Assembly (NCBI RefSeq): GCF_000518665.1
Contig: NZ_JAEA01000002.1
Span: 310,001-374,000 of the forward strand
Source of the DNA: Microvirga flocculans ATCC BAA-817
GTDB taxonomy: Bacteria > Pseudomonadota > Alphaproteobacteria > Rhizobiales > Beijerinckiaceae
Length of the DNA: 64,000 nucleotides
Direction: 5' to 3'
Part shown: positions 32,342 through 44,337 of the stretch, piece by piece
How the letters are laid out: every line of letters starts with the position of its first letter
How positions within the stretch are numbered: the stretch's first letter is position 1
Made by a program: the position numbers and the translations under genes
The notes under the pieces: generated by a model
Database searches by the model: none
Told to the model about the DNA's origin: nothing
What the model saw: the letters and a program-made list of their open reading frames with translations, nothing else

Positions 32342-32368
32342 GCACGGTCCCGTGCAGGCTTTCTTAAT
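32342..32368 (+). terminator. Possible terminator after lpxC
   Basis: Six-base-pair hairpin GCACGG-TC-CCGTGC (32342-32355), then AGGCTTTCTTAATT. It is short with an interrupted T tract, so only tentative. It lies between lpxC and bamD. Confidence 0.35.
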
Positions 32369-32480
32369 TCCTGTTGGGTAAACCATCGCGTATGGGCTTG
32401 GCTCCGCCCCTCGGCTTGGGCTAAAGAACCCTTGGTGCACCGTTAAAACATCGGGCACGGTATTTGGAGGACCGCGAGGC

Positions 32481-33377
32481 ATGTCTTTCGCGAAGGCTTA
32501 TTCGGGTGCAAAAGGCGCGGCTGTCCGCGCCCTGGTCCTTGGCGTCTGCGCCGTGGGGCTCGCCGGCTGCGAATCCCTTTCGTCGCTGAACCCCTTCGAC
32601 AAGAGCGAGACCTACAAGCCCGAAATCGTGGCCAACGTTCCGGCGGAGGAGATCTACAACGACGGTCTCGCCCGCGTGCAGAAGGGCGATTTCGACGGCG
32701 CGGTCAAGAAGTTCAGCAGCCTGGACAAGCAGTACCCCTATTCGGAATGGGCCCGCAAAGGCCTGATCATGGAGGCCTACGCCAATTACGAGGGCGGCTT
32801 CTATGAGGAATCCATCACGGCGGCGCGGCGCTATCTCCAGAGCTACCCGAACACCACGGATGCGGCCTATGCCCAGTATCTGATGGCGTCTTCCTTCTAC
32901 GACCAGATTCCCGACATCACCCGCGACCAGGAGAAATCCGAGCGCGCCATTCTGGCGCTGCAGGAGCTGATCCAGCGCTATCCGAACTCCGAATACGTCG
33001 CCGATGCCCGCAAGAAGATCCAGGTCGCCAGCGACCAGCTCGCCGGCAAGGAGCTGGAGGTCGGACGCTTCTACCTGCAGAAGCGCAACTATGCGGGCGC
33101 GATCAACCGCTTCCGCACCGTGATCTCCCGCTACCAGACGACCCGCCACGTGGAAGAGGCGCTTCAGCGCCTGACCGAGGCCTACATGGCCATGGGCATC
33201 GTCAACGAGGCGCAGACCGCCGCCGCCGTTCTCGGCCACAACTTCCCCGACAGCCCCTGGTACAAGGATGCCTATGCCCTCCTGACCAAGGGCGGCGTGG
33301 AGCCGCGCGAGGATTCCCAGTCCTGGATCAGCAAGGCCTTCCGCGGCGTTCCCCAGGTCGGCCAGAAGACGGGTTAA
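32481..33377 (+). CDS. bamD: Outer membrane protein assembly factor BamD
   Basis: Essential lipoprotein of the BAM complex inserting beta-barrels into the outer membrane. 298 residues. The signal peptide ends in lipobox LAGC (Cys near residue 30). TPR helices follow (AEEIYNDGLARVQKGDFDGAVKKF, YPYSEWARKGLIMEAYANYEGG in part, AITAARRYLQSYP-like repeats). The GGAGGACCGCGAGG leader supports the ATG at 32481. recN follows after 12 bases. Confidence 0.94.
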   Translation: MSFAKAYSGAKGAAVRALVLGVCAVGLAGCESLSSLNPFDKSETYKPEIVANVPAEEIYNDGLARVQKGDFDGAVKKFSSLDKQYPYSEWARKGLIMEAYANYEGGFYEESITAARRYLQSYPNTTDAAYAQYLMASSFYDQIPDITRDQEKSERAILALQELIQRYPNSEYVADARKKIQVASDQLAGKELEVGRFYLQKRNYAGAINRFRTVISRYQTTRHVEEALQRLTEAYMAMGIVNEAQTAAAVLGHNFPDSPWYKDAYALLTKGGVEPREDSQSWISKAFRGVPQVGQKTG

Positions 33378-33389
33378 GCCCCATCCTCC

Positions 33390-35066
33390 ATGCTCATCCA
33401 GCTTGCGATCCGCGATATCGTCCTCATCGACAGGCTTGAGCTTCATTTCCATGAGGGCCTGAGCGTTCTCACGGGTGAGACGGGCGCCGGAAAGTCCATC
33501 CTGCTCGATGCCTTCGCCCTGGCCCTCGGCGGCCGCGGCGATGGCGGCCTCGTGCGCCATGGCGAAGCCCAGGGCCAGGTCACGGCCGTCTTCGATTGCG
33601 CCCTGGACCATCCGGCCCGCCGCATCGCCTCGGAGGCCGATATCGACGTGGATGGCGACCTGATCCTGCGCCGCGTGCAGGTGGCCGACGGGCGCACCCG
33701 CGCCTTCGTCAACGACCAGCCCGTGAGCGTCCAGGTGCTGAAGGCCATCGGCGCGACCCTGGTCGAGATCCATGGCCAGCACGACGACCGGGCCCTCGTC
33801 GATCCCGTGTCCCACCGGGCCATTCTCGACGCCTTCGGCGGCCTTTCCGCCGAGGTGCAGGCCGTCGCCGAGGCCGCGCGCCGGGTGCGCGAGACGCGCT
33901 CCGTCCTTCAGGAACAGCGCAGCCGCATCGACAAGGCCCGCAAGGAGGCCGATTTCCTGCGCCACGCGGTGGAGGAGCTGACGATCCTCAATCCCCAGGC
34001 GGGGGAGGAGGAGGCTCTGGCCGAGCGGCGCGTGGTCATGATGCAGTCGGAGAAGGTGGCCCAGGACCTCAACGAGGCCTATGAGGCCGTGGCCGGCAAC
34101 GCCTCCCCGGTGCCGGAACTCTCCGCCGCCGTGCGCAAGCTGGAGCGCCGCGGCGCCCAGGCTCCGGCCCTGGTGGAGCCCAGCGTCAAGGCCCTCGACG
34201 CCGCCCTGGTGGCCATCGACGAGGCCCGGGCCGCCCTCGAAGAGGCGATCCGCGCCACCGAATACGACCCCCGCGAGCTGGAGCAGACGGAGGAGCGCCT
34301 CTTCTCCCTGCGCGCCGCCGCCCGCAAATACGACGTTCCCGCCGACGAGCTGGCCGCCCTGCGCCGCCGCTTCGAGGAGGACGTGGCCGCCATCGATGCG
34401 GGGGAGGAGAAGCTCGTCGGCCTGGAGAAGGCCGTGAAGGAGGCCGATCAGGCCTATGTGAAGGCCGCCAAGGCCCTCTCCGCCGGTCGCAGGAAGGCCG
34501 CCCAGGCCCTCGACGCCGCCGTCCAGGCCGAGCTGCCGCCCCTCAAGCTGGAGCGGGCGCGCTTCATCACCGAGATCGCCACCGACGAGGAAAGCCGCGA
34601 TGCGAGCGGCTTCGACCGGGTGGAGTTCTGGGCGCAGACCAATCCGGGAACCCGGCCCGGCCCGCTCATGAAGGTGGCCTCGGGCGGTGAGCTGTCCCGC
34701 TTCATGCTGGCCCTGAAAGTGGTGCTGGCGGACAAGGGCTCCGCTCCGACCCTGGTGTTCGACGAGATCGACACCGGCGTCGGCGGCGCGGTGGCGGACG
34801 CCATCGGGCAGCGCCTCGCCCGGCTCGCCCGCAGGGTCCAGGTCATGGCCGTGACCCATGCGCCCCAGGTGGCCGCCAAGGCCGGGAGCCACTTCCTCAT
34901 CGCGAAGGAGGGCGTGCGCGGGGCCGAGGATCGGGTCGCCACACGGGTCATCCCGCTGGAGGCGACGCCGCGCCGCGAGGAGATCGCCCGCATGCTCGCA
35001 GGCGCCACCATCACCGAGGAAGCCCGCGCGGCCGCCGCCCGCCTGCTGGAAGCGGCGGCGCATTAG
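33390..35066 (+). CDS. recN: DNA repair protein RecN
   Basis: SMC-like ATPase acting in double-strand-break repair. 558 residues. The N-terminal Walker A is GETGAGKSILLDA. Long coiled coils with EIHGQHDD follow. The C-terminal head has signature SGGELSRFMLALK and Walker B LVFDEIDTGVGG, then VMAVTHAPQVAAKA. It lies just behind bamD. A 42-bp palindromic repeat starts 2 bases after its stop. No LexA box was seen in the 12-base gap. Confidence 0.95.
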   Translation: MLIQLAIRDIVLIDRLELHFHEGLSVLTGETGAGKSILLDAFALALGGRGDGGLVRHGEAQGQVTAVFDCALDHPARRIASEADIDVDGDLILRRVQVADGRTRAFVNDQPVSVQVLKAIGATLVEIHGQHDDRALVDPVSHRAILDAFGGLSAEVQAVAEAARRVRETRSVLQEQRSRIDKARKEADFLRHAVEELTILNPQAGEEEALAERRVVMMQSEKVAQDLNEAYEAVAGNASPVPELSAAVRKLERRGAQAPALVEPSVKALDAALVAIDEARAALEEAIRATEYDPRELEQTEERLFSLRAAARKYDVPADELAALRRRFEEDVAAIDAGEEKLVGLEKAVKEADQAYVKAAKALSAGRRKAAQALDAAVQAELPPLKLERARFITEIATDEESRDASGFDRVEFWAQTNPGTRPGPLMKVASGGELSRFMLALKVVLADKGSAPTLVFDEIDTGVGGAVADAIGQRLARLARRVQVMAVTHAPQVAAKAGSHFLIAKEGVRGAEDRVATRVIPLEATPRREEIARMLAGATITEEARAAAARLLEAAAH

Positions 35067-35068
35067 AG

Positions 35069-35110
35069 CCATTTCAGGAAAAGTGGGAACCGGTTTTCCG
35101 TCCGAAATGG
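35069..35110. repeat. 42-bp dispersed palindromic repeat, copy 2
   Basis: Same length as the copy at 2551-2592 with three mismatches. It runs from CCATTTC to GAAATGG around a GGGAACCGGTTTTCC core. It begins 2 bases after the recN stop codon, where it could fold in the mRNA 3' end. Confidence 0.8.
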
Positions 35111-35443
35111 CGGCCGGCAAGGGTTTATGCAGCGGCTCGCGATGTCACGAAGATGCAAAAGGTTCTAGCCGGCAGGCCCTGAAGCCTTTTGAGGGAGCAA
35201 GGGCAGGCTTTGCTTAATCCTGCGTAGGAACCTCCGCCCTTCTGGATGCATGGAAGGAGAGCGTGCGGAGCTGCGTGCCTTTTCTGCGCCTCGGCAAGAT
35301 CTGAGCTGCCGTCACTCGCCATCACCATCTGCGCTTCTCAGGTTGCGTGGTCCCGCAATGCAATCAAAAGAATATATTATTGCGAATCGCTATCTAGGAT
35401 TGCAATTTCTCTTGGATGTCATGCCGACATTCTGGGGGCAACC
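35111..35443. other. Gene-free region between recN and the His-rich peptide gene
   Basis: About 330 bases with no convincing gene. The last 100 bases (from about 35355) are AT-richer, with AAGAATATATTATTGCG, and are the likely promoter and leader of the 42-residue peptide gene. No RNA family recognised. Confidence 0.5.
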
Positions 35444-35572
35444 ATGAGAGCATTTCTGGCCGGACTTCTCGCATCTCTTCTCGCGACCGCCGCCCTGGCC
35501 CATCCGGGCGGGCTCGACAGGAACGGATGCCATCACAACCGCAAAAGCGGCGGCTATCACTGCCATCGCTGA
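35444..35572 (+). CDS. Small secreted His-rich (YHYH-type) peptide, 42 residues
   Basis: Signal peptide 1-19 (LAGLLASLLATAALA), then a 23-residue mature peptide HPGGLDRNGCHHNRKSGGYHCHR. The GLDxxGCHxxRKxGxYHCH pattern is a recurring motif of small exported alphaproteobacterial proteins that databases label YHYH-type. Its His/Cys content suggests metal binding, but that is inference. The ATG at 35444 fits the signal peptide; an upstream in-frame extension has no family-like sequence. Convergent with the LysE gene. Confidence 0.75.
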   Translation: MRAFLAGLLASLLATAALAHPGGLDRNGCHHNRKSGGYHCHR

Positions 35573-35633
35573 AAACGGCGCTCTTTCTTCGGAACGAACC
35601 TGACCGACGGCAACGCGCCTGCTTCGGCCTGCC

Positions 35634-36266
35634 TTACGGCAATCGCAGCCCCATCGCATTGGCGACGGTGAGCGTCCCGAGGGCCGCGAGCAGGATGCCG
35701 CTGGCCTTGTTCGCGGCGCCGATCATCCGCGAGGACAGGCGGCTGCGCAGAAGGGCGGTCGTCGCGCTGAGGCAGATCCACCACGTGATCGACCCCAGAA
35801 AGACGCCCGGCACCAGCAGGGGAGCGGCTGCCGGATCGCTCCCCGCCATGAAGGCCGGGAGCGCCGCGGCGAAGAGCACGATCGCGAGGGGATTGGAGAA
35901 CCCGAAGAGAATGGCGCTGCCGTAGAGCCGCAGCCATCCCTCCGGGCGTGTTTCGCCCGAGCCGACCACGATGCTGCGCCGCATGATCCGGACCGCGAAC
36001 CAGAACAGCAGCCCCGCGGAGAGGATCGAGAAGACTTGAGCGCCGGATCCGACCCAATCGGCCATGCTCGTCCAGAGCCCCAGGGTCGCCATGGACCCGA
36101 GGGCGACATGAACCGTGGCCGCGCCGAGGCCCGTGGCGAAACCGGCTTCCAGCCCATGGGCGAGAGTTCGCTGGATGCACAGGATGCCCATCGGCCCAAT
36201 CGGCACCGCGACGGCCAAACCCACTCCCATCCCCGCGGCGAAGCTTGCAAGCGATGTATCCGTCAT
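35634..36266 (-). CDS. LysE/RhtB-family amino acid exporter
   Basis: Membrane exporter, 210 residues, about six helices. The N-terminus GLAVAVPIGPMGILCIQRTLAHGLEAGFATGLGAA (in part) is the family signature (PGP-like turn then a Gly-rich helix), and GFSNPLAIVLF is the second conserved segment. Substrate unknown; members export Lys, Thr, homoserine lactone and others. I chose the ATG at 36266 over one 20 codons earlier, because family members start just before the first helix. It is divergent in function from recN/ligA and part of the accessory insert. Confidence 0.87.
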   Translation of the reverse strand: MTDTSLASFAAGMGVGLAVAVPIGPMGILCIQRTLAHGLEAGFATGLGAATVHVALGSMATLGLWTSMADWVGSGAQVFSILSAGLLFWFAVRIMRRSIVVGSGETRPEGWLRLYGSAILFGFSNPLAIVLFAAALPAFMAGSDPAAAPLLVPGVFLGSITWWICLSATTALLRSRLSSRMIGAANKASGILLAALGTLTVANAMGLRLP

Positions 36267-36433
36267 GGACCAATCCTGATGGTGAACCCGGCGGGAAGCC
36301 GGTTCCGGAGCGCGCCGTTCCTTCAAGGTGAAGCGAACGGTGCGGCGCTTGGGATGAAGGTGCCATCGAGGACGCGCCTGCGCGTCCCCTGAACGGTGGA
36401 GGCGGGGAGGGGGCGATCCGCAATCGACGGCCG

Positions 36434-37582
36434 TCAGGACGGGGAGCGCTGGACGGGAAGCGTCAGCTGCATGGCGAGCCGGATCAGTTCCGTCTGGCGG
36501 GAAACGCCGGCCTTCGCGAAAATGTGGTCCAGGTGGGTTTTGGCCGTCGAAGGCGCGATGCCGAGATGGGCCGCGGTCTCCGACAGGGTGCGCCCGGCGA
36601 GAAGTCCTTCGAGGACCCGGGTCTCCGCCGCGGTCAGTTCGAAGGCCGCGGCCAGGAGCCGAAGCCCTTCCGGCTGCGGCGGCGTGCCGATGAAGATTGC
36701 CGCCACCGCATCGGGTTGAAGGCGCGTGCGCAGGTCGCTGCCCGAGATCGGCAGGACATGCGCATAGACCGGCGCGTCCTCGGCGGAACTCACGCGGATG
36801 GCGAGACCGGTCCGTCCCAACCGCGACTCGTCCGTGGCAAGGGCAATCGCGCTCCGCAGCTCCCGGGAGGCCGCCATGTTCGCCGCGCTCAGGACGCCTC
36901 CGGCATCCTTGACGGGAGCCCCCTTGCGCAGCATGTCCCCGGCGGCCCGGTTGGCATGGAGAACGGCGCCGCGGCGATCGGTCAGGATGACGCCGCAGCG
37001 CAGGCTGTCGAGGGTCTCGGCCATGTGCATCCGTTCGATCGTCGCCACGTCGAGAAGGTTGCTGATCGTTAGCGCGCGCCGCAGGTGCGGCAGCAGCAGG
37101 CGGCCGATGGCGACCTCGCGCTCCGTGATGGCGCCCTGCCGTTCATGCCGCCCGAGCCCGAGCTCGGCGAATTGCGTCGGGGTGTACATCAGGAACACGT
37201 GCATGATGTCGACGATGCCCTGCGGCGCGAGGCATTCGCGCACATAGCCGGACGAGCGGATGTAATCGGGCGAGAGATGGCGCGAGGTCACGAAGGGCTC
37301 GTCCAGCGTCTGCTGCCCGGCGAGCCACTCCGTCAGCCGCGCATTGATTTCCGGGACATGCCTGTCCGATTTCACCTTCAGCAGGAAGGCATCCCATCCC
37401 GACGCCTTGTTGAGCAGGAAGCGGTCGCGCCGCAGATCGTTCAACGTCAGGGAGGCGAAGGCGCAATCCGCCGCGCTGGCGATGCGGGCCAGGGTGGGTT
37501 CCCAGTGGGCAGGGTCGATGACGCAGTCGTAGATCGATCCGATCAGGTCCGACAATGCATTCTGCGACAGCAGCTCGGTCAT
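36434..37582 (-). CDS. LuxR-family transcriptional regulator
   Basis: 382 residues. The C-terminal LuxR HTH (about 315-375) reads LTAAETRVLEGLLAGRTLSETAAHLGIAPSTAKTHLDHIF in part. Upstream (about 195-290) is a PAS-like region (LRCGVILTDRRGAVLHANRAAGDMLRKG). The N-terminal 190 residues are a sensing domain of unknown ligand. This domain plan is common in alphaproteobacterial solo LuxR regulators. No autoinducer synthase is present in the window. The target is possibly the LysE exporter downstream on the same strand, a guess from adjacency. Confidence 0.87.
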   Translation of the reverse strand: MTELLSQNALSDLIGSIYDCVIDPAHWEPTLARIASAADCAFASLTLNDLRRDRFLLNKASGWDAFLLKVKSDRHVPEINARLTEWLAGQQTLDEPFVTSRHLSPDYIRSSGYVRECLAPQGIVDIMHVFLMYTPTQFAELGLGRHERQGAITEREVAIGRLLLPHLRRALTISNLLDVATIERMHMAETLDSLRCGVILTDRRGAVLHANRAAGDMLRKGAPVKDAGGVLSAANMAASRELRSAIALATDESRLGRTGLAIRVSSAEDAPVYAHVLPISGSDLRTRLQPDAVAAIFIGTPPQPEGLRLLAAAFELTAAETRVLEGLLAGRTLSETAAHLGIAPSTAKTHLDHIFAKAGVSRQTELIRLAMQLTLPVQRSPS

Positions 37583-40534
<2,952 letters not shown>

Positions 40535-40562
40535 GACTCCTGTCCAAGACAGGCGGACCGCG

Positions 40563-41447
40563 ATGTGGCATGGTGCGCCCATGACGGTGATCGCCCCTGA
40601 GGTCTCGCTCGATCCCGACCTGATCGGAGCGGGCGACGTAACGCATTTCTGGCGGGTGCCGCGCTATCGCGACCTCGATTGCCTGCGCGCGACCTTCCGC
40701 CGCCACGCCTATGCCCGCCACAGCCATGATACCTATGCCATCGCGGCGGTCCTCGCAGGCTGCGAGACCTTCTTCCATCGCGGCGAGCAGCGCTATGCGC
40801 CCGCGGGCTCCATCGCCGTCGTCTGCCCCGACGAGATCCACGACGGGGAGCCCTATGGCGGCGGCTTCGAATACCGCACGTTCTATCCCTCGCCCGAGCT
40901 GATGCAGGAGATCGCGGAGGACGTGGCCGGACGCCCGCTCTCCCGGCCGCCCTGGTTCCCGCATTCGGTCATCCAGGATCCGGAGCTGACCCTGGCCCAT
41001 GCCCAGTTGCATGCCTGCCTGTCGCGGGATGGGCGCTGGACCTCCGAGATGGAGCAGGACACGCGGCTCATCGATTTCCTGAGCCGCCTGATCGTCCGCT
41101 GGGCCGATCTCGATGCCCTGCCGGACCTTCGCTATGGTTCCAGGGGGATCCTGCGGGCGCGGGATTATCTGGATTCCCACTTCGGCCAGGAGGCGGATCT
41201 CGCCCAGCTCGCGCGCCTCGCGGATCTGTCGCGCAGCCATTTCATCCGGGCCTTCGCCAAGGAGACCGGCCTGACGCCGCGCGCCTATCTCCTCGACCGG
41301 CGCTTCCGCGCGGCAACGCGGCTCCTGCAGCAGGGCGAGGCGCCGGGCGACGTGGCCGCCGCCTGCGGCTTCTTCGACCAGAGCCATCTCAACCGGGTCT
41401 TCAAGGCCCGCATGGGCGTGACGCCGGGCGCCTACAGGGCTGCGTGA
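40563..41447 (+). CDS. AraC-family transcriptional regulator
   Basis: 294 residues. The N-terminal AraC-type ligand-binding cupin has HAYARHSHDTYAIAAVLAG and the PGSIAVV-like CPDEIHDGEPY segment. The C-terminal double HTH (about 195-292) has LADLSRSHFIRAFAKETGLTPRAYLLDRR (in part) and DVAAACGFFDQSHLNRVFKARMGVTPGAYR (in part). It stands directly ahead of azlC and azlD, so it probably controls that exporter; AraC-AzlCD pairs recur in Proteobacteria. The start could also be the ATG at 40581. Confidence 0.9.
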   Translation: MWHGAPMTVIAPEVSLDPDLIGAGDVTHFWRVPRYRDLDCLRATFRRHAYARHSHDTYAIAAVLAGCETFFHRGEQRYAPAGSIAVVCPDEIHDGEPYGGGFEYRTFYPSPELMQEIAEDVAGRPLSRPPWFPHSVIQDPELTLAHAQLHACLSRDGRWTSEMEQDTRLIDFLSRLIVRWADLDALPDLRYGSRGILRARDYLDSHFGQEADLAQLARLADLSRSHFIRAFAKETGLTPRAYLLDRRFRAATRLLQQGEAPGDVAAACGFFDQSHLNRVFKARMGVTPGAYRAA

Positions 41448-41513
41448 ACCGCACTTTCGTCCAAGACGGCCCGGCGGCCAGGGCGCATAAGGCCCTGCAA
41501 AAAGGGCAGGTTC

Positions 41514-42224
41514 ATGGATCGGGCAAACCCCTTCGTCTCCACCTATCGCCGCGAAATCCGCGACGGCCTGCGCGACATCGCGCCCGTCGCCGTGGCGGCC
41601 ATTCCCATCGGCCTCCTCTTCGGTGCGGTCGCGGTCGCGAAAGGCATGTCGCCGCTCGAGGTCACGCTCATGTCGGCCCTCGTCTTTGCAGGCGGGGCGC
41701 AGTTCGCCGCCATCGAGACCTGGGTGCATCCGGCTCCCATCGCAGCCCTGGCCTTCGCGACCCTGCTCATCAATGCGCGCCATGTGCTGATGGGGGCGTC
41801 CTTGACTCCCAAGGTCAGGCTGTCCCGGGCGCAGACCCTGCTCGCCTATTTCTTCCTCACCGACGAAGCCTGGGCGCTGTCCGAGCGCCGGGCGCTGGAG
41901 CGGCCGGTGACCGGAGCCTACTGGGCCGCCATGGCGGCGGTTCTATGGGCTAACTGGACGCTCGCGGGGACCTTCGGCGCAATCCTCGGCTCGTTCCTCG
42001 GCGATCCGGAGCGGATCGGCGCGGACTTCGCCTTCACGGCGTTGTTCATCGGCCTCGTGGCCGGCTTCGGGCGCAGCCGGGTGACGCTGGTCACGGTGGC
42101 CGTCAGCGCCGCCGTCGCGGCCCTCGTGCACCGCTTCATCGGCGCGCCCTGGCACGTGGCCTCCGGCGCGCTGGCCGGTATCGCCGCCGCCTACTGCGCC
42201 GCTCCGAAGGAGGTGCGTTCATGA
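41514..42224 (+). CDS. azlC: AzlC-family branched-chain amino acid exporter subunit
   Basis: Large subunit of the AzlCD-type (YgaZH-like) exporter of branched-chain amino acids. 236 residues with about six to seven helices. The family signature VAVAAIPIGLLFGAVAVAKGMSPLEV (in part) is followed by FAGGAQFAAIE, LLINARHVLMGASL and YFFLTDEAWALS. It overlaps azlD by 4 bases, as usual for the pair. Substrate specificity is inferred from the family. Confidence 0.93.
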   Translation: MDRANPFVSTYRREIRDGLRDIAPVAVAAIPIGLLFGAVAVAKGMSPLEVTLMSALVFAGGAQFAAIETWVHPAPIAALAFATLLINARHVLMGASLTPKVRLSRAQTLLAYFFLTDEAWALSERRALERPVTGAYWAAMAAVLWANWTLAGTFGAILGSFLGDPERIGADFAFTALFIGLVAGFGRSRVTLVTVAVSAAVAALVHRFIGAPWHVASGALAGIAAAYCAAPKEVRS

Positions 42225-42520
42225 GCCTCGACACGACGACCCTGCTCGCCATCCTCGCCATGGCGGTCGTGACCTATCTCACGCGTATCGCAGGCCTCTT
42301 CGTGGCGGATCGCCTCGTGCTCACGGGCCGCGCCAAGGCCGCCTTCGACGCCATTCCGCCGGCGGTGCTGGTGGCCGTGATCGCGCCGACCGCGCTCACG
42401 ACCGGATGGGCGGAAGCCCTGGCGGCAGCCATCACGGCCGTGGCGGCCTTCCGGCTGCCGCTGCTCGGCACGGTGGCGGTCGGCGTGGCGTCGGTCGTGC
42501 TGCTGCGCGGTATCCTCTAA
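42221..42520 (+). CDS. azlD: AzlD-family exporter small subunit
   Basis: Small membrane partner of AzlC. 99 residues, four predicted helices. TYLTRIAGLFVADRL at the start and AFDAIPPAVLVAVIAPTAL in the middle are family features. The start overlaps the azlC stop (ATGA). Its stop overlaps the aminopeptidase stop codon on the other strand by 4 bases, so the two transcription units converge with no spacer. Confidence 0.92.
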   Translation: MSLDTTTLLAILAMAVVTYLTRIAGLFVADRLVLTGRAKAAFDAIPPAVLVAVIAPTALTTGWAEALAAAITAVAAFRLPLLGTVAVGVASVVLLRGIL

Positions 42521-44337
42521 CCGATTTCCTGCGTCGCGGCGTCAAGCCACGCCCGCGTCCCGGCATCGAGATGCGGGCCGATCTTCTCGCGGACGGCGGC
42601 GTGGTAGGCGTTGAGCCATGCGATCTCGTCCGCCGTCATGATCGCGGGTTCCACGAGGCGAAGGTCGATGGGCGTGAAGGTGAGCGTCTCGAAGCCCATC
42701 ATCTCGCGGTCGCCGCCGGGGATCGTGCGCGGCTCCACCAGGATCAGGTTCTCGATGCGGATGCCGTAAGCGCCCGGCTTGTAGAAGCCGGGCTCGTTGG
42801 AGAGCATCATGCCGACTTCCAGCGGCGTGTGCCCGGTCTTGGCGATGCGCTGCGGGCCTTCGTGCACGGAGAGATAGCTGCCGATGCCGTGGCCCGTGCC
42901 GTGGTCGAAATCGAGGCCTGCCTCCCACAGGGGCTTGCGGGCGAAGGCGTCGATCTGCGCGCCCGTCGTACCCTTCGGGAAAACCGCCTGCGCGATGGCG
43001 ATATGGCCTTTCAGCACGCGGGTGAAGCGGTCCTTCATCTCCGGCGTCGGCTCGCCCACGATGACGGTGCGCGTGATGTCCGTGGTGCCGTCCTCGTACT
43101 GCGCCCCGGAATCTATGAGGAAGATCTGATCGCGCTCGATGGCGCGGTTGCTCGAACCCGTCACGCGGTAATGGGGCAGGGCGGCATTGGGGCCCGCGCC
43201 CGAAATGCTCGGGAACGAGATGTTCTTCAGCGCGCCCGTCTCCACGCGGAACGCTTCGAGCGCCTCCACCGCGTCGATCTCCGTGAGCTTGCCCGACGGG
43301 GCCTCGCGGTCGAGCCAGGCGAGGAAGCGGGCGACCGCCACGCCGTCGCGCAGGTGCGCCGCGTGCGAGCCTGCGATCTCGGCCTCGTTCTTGACCGCCT
43401 TCATGAGAGCGATGGGATCGGCGCCCACATCGACCTTGCCGCCCGCGGCCTCGATGCGCCGGATCAGGGCGACCGCGCCGGTCGCGGAATCGATGCGGAT
43501 CCTGCCTCCCGCATGCCCCAGCTCGTCGAGGGCGCTCTGGAAGGAGCCGATAGGAGCGAACTCCGCCAGATCGCCCACCGCGTCTCCGGCCTCGTTCGTG
43601 ACCTTCACCGGATCGAAGAAGAGGCGCGCCCGGCCCTCCTTGGGAAGAATCGCGTAGCCGAGCGGCAGGGGCGTGTGCCCCACGTCGCCGCCGCGCAGGT
43701 TGAAGGCCCAGGCGAGGTTGTGCGGATCCGAGATGACGATGGCGTCGAGCTTGGCCTCATCCATCTTCTTGCGGATGCGCTCCAGCTTGGCCTCGGCAGC
43801 CTCGCCCGCATATTCGAGCGGATGCGGACGCACCGGCGCCTGCGGAGCGGCAGGACGGTCGATCCAGATGACGTCGACGAGATTCATGTCGACCGGCACG
43901 AGGCGACCGCCCGCCCGTCCCACGGCCTCCTCGAGGCGTTTCAATCCGTCGCTGGTGTGAAGCCAGGGGTCATAGGCCAGGGTGCCGCCCGACGGGAGAT
44001 GCCCGGCGATCCAGTCCTCGGGCGTGGAATCGGCAAGCTGGACGGGCGTGATGACGGAGGTATCCACCTGCTCGCCGGCCTGAACCGTGTAGCGCCCGTC
44101 GACCACCAGGGCCGCTTCGTTCTGGAGGATGATCGCCGTGCCGGCCGAACCCGTGAAACCGGTGAGCCAGGCCAGGCGCTCCGCGCTCCTGGGCACGTAT
44201 TCTCCCTGATGCTCGTCGGCGCGGGGGACCAGGAAGCCGTCGATGCCGCGTCGGGCCATCTCGGCGCGTAGCTTGGCGATATGCTTGGGGCCCTGGGCAG
44301 GGGAGGTCGTGTCGTCGAAGAACTGGAACTGAGCCAT
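42517..44337 (-). CDS. Xaa-Pro aminopeptidase (aminopeptidase P, M24B)
   Basis: Dimetal peptidase removing N-terminal residues preceding proline. 606 residues, the long three-domain form (two creatinase-like N-terminal domains, then a pita-bread catalytic domain). Metal-site motifs are LIDSGAQYEDGTTDITRT, the HGTGHGIGSYLSVHEGP histidine segment and the C-terminal GIRIENLILVE and GFETLTFTPID with Glu ligands. I chose the ATG at 44337; another lies 4 codons earlier. It is convergent with azlD. Confidence 0.94.
   Translation of the reverse strand: MAQFQFFDDTTSPAQGPKHIAKLRAEMARRGIDGFLVPRADEHQGEYVPRSAERLAWLTGFTGSAGTAIILQNEAALVVDGRYTVQAGEQVDTSVITPVQLADSTPEDWIAGHLPSGGTLAYDPWLHTSDGLKRLEEAVGRAGGRLVPVDMNLVDVIWIDRPAAPQAPVRPHPLEYAGEAAEAKLERIRKKMDEAKLDAIVISDPHNLAWAFNLRGGDVGHTPLPLGYAILPKEGRARLFFDPVKVTNEAGDAVGDLAEFAPIGSFQSALDELGHAGGRIRIDSATGAVALIRRIEAAGGKVDVGADPIALMKAVKNEAEIAGSHAAHLRDGVAVARFLAWLDREAPSGKLTEIDAVEALEAFRVETGALKNISFPSISGAGPNAALPHYRVTGSSNRAIERDQIFLIDSGAQYEDGTTDITRTVIVGEPTPEMKDRFTRVLKGHIAIAQAVFPKGTTGAQIDAFARKPLWEAGLDFDHGTGHGIGSYLSVHEGPQRIAKTGHTPLEVGMMLSNEPGFYKPGAYGIRIENLILVEPRTIPGGDREMMGFETLTFTPIDLRLVEPAIMTADEIAWLNAYHAAVREKIGPHLDAGTRAWLDAATQEIG

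Noticed and set aside
32421-35120. 899-codon minus-strand frame opposite bamD/recN
   Set aside because: Shadow of bamD and recN, which have complete motif sets on the plus strand.
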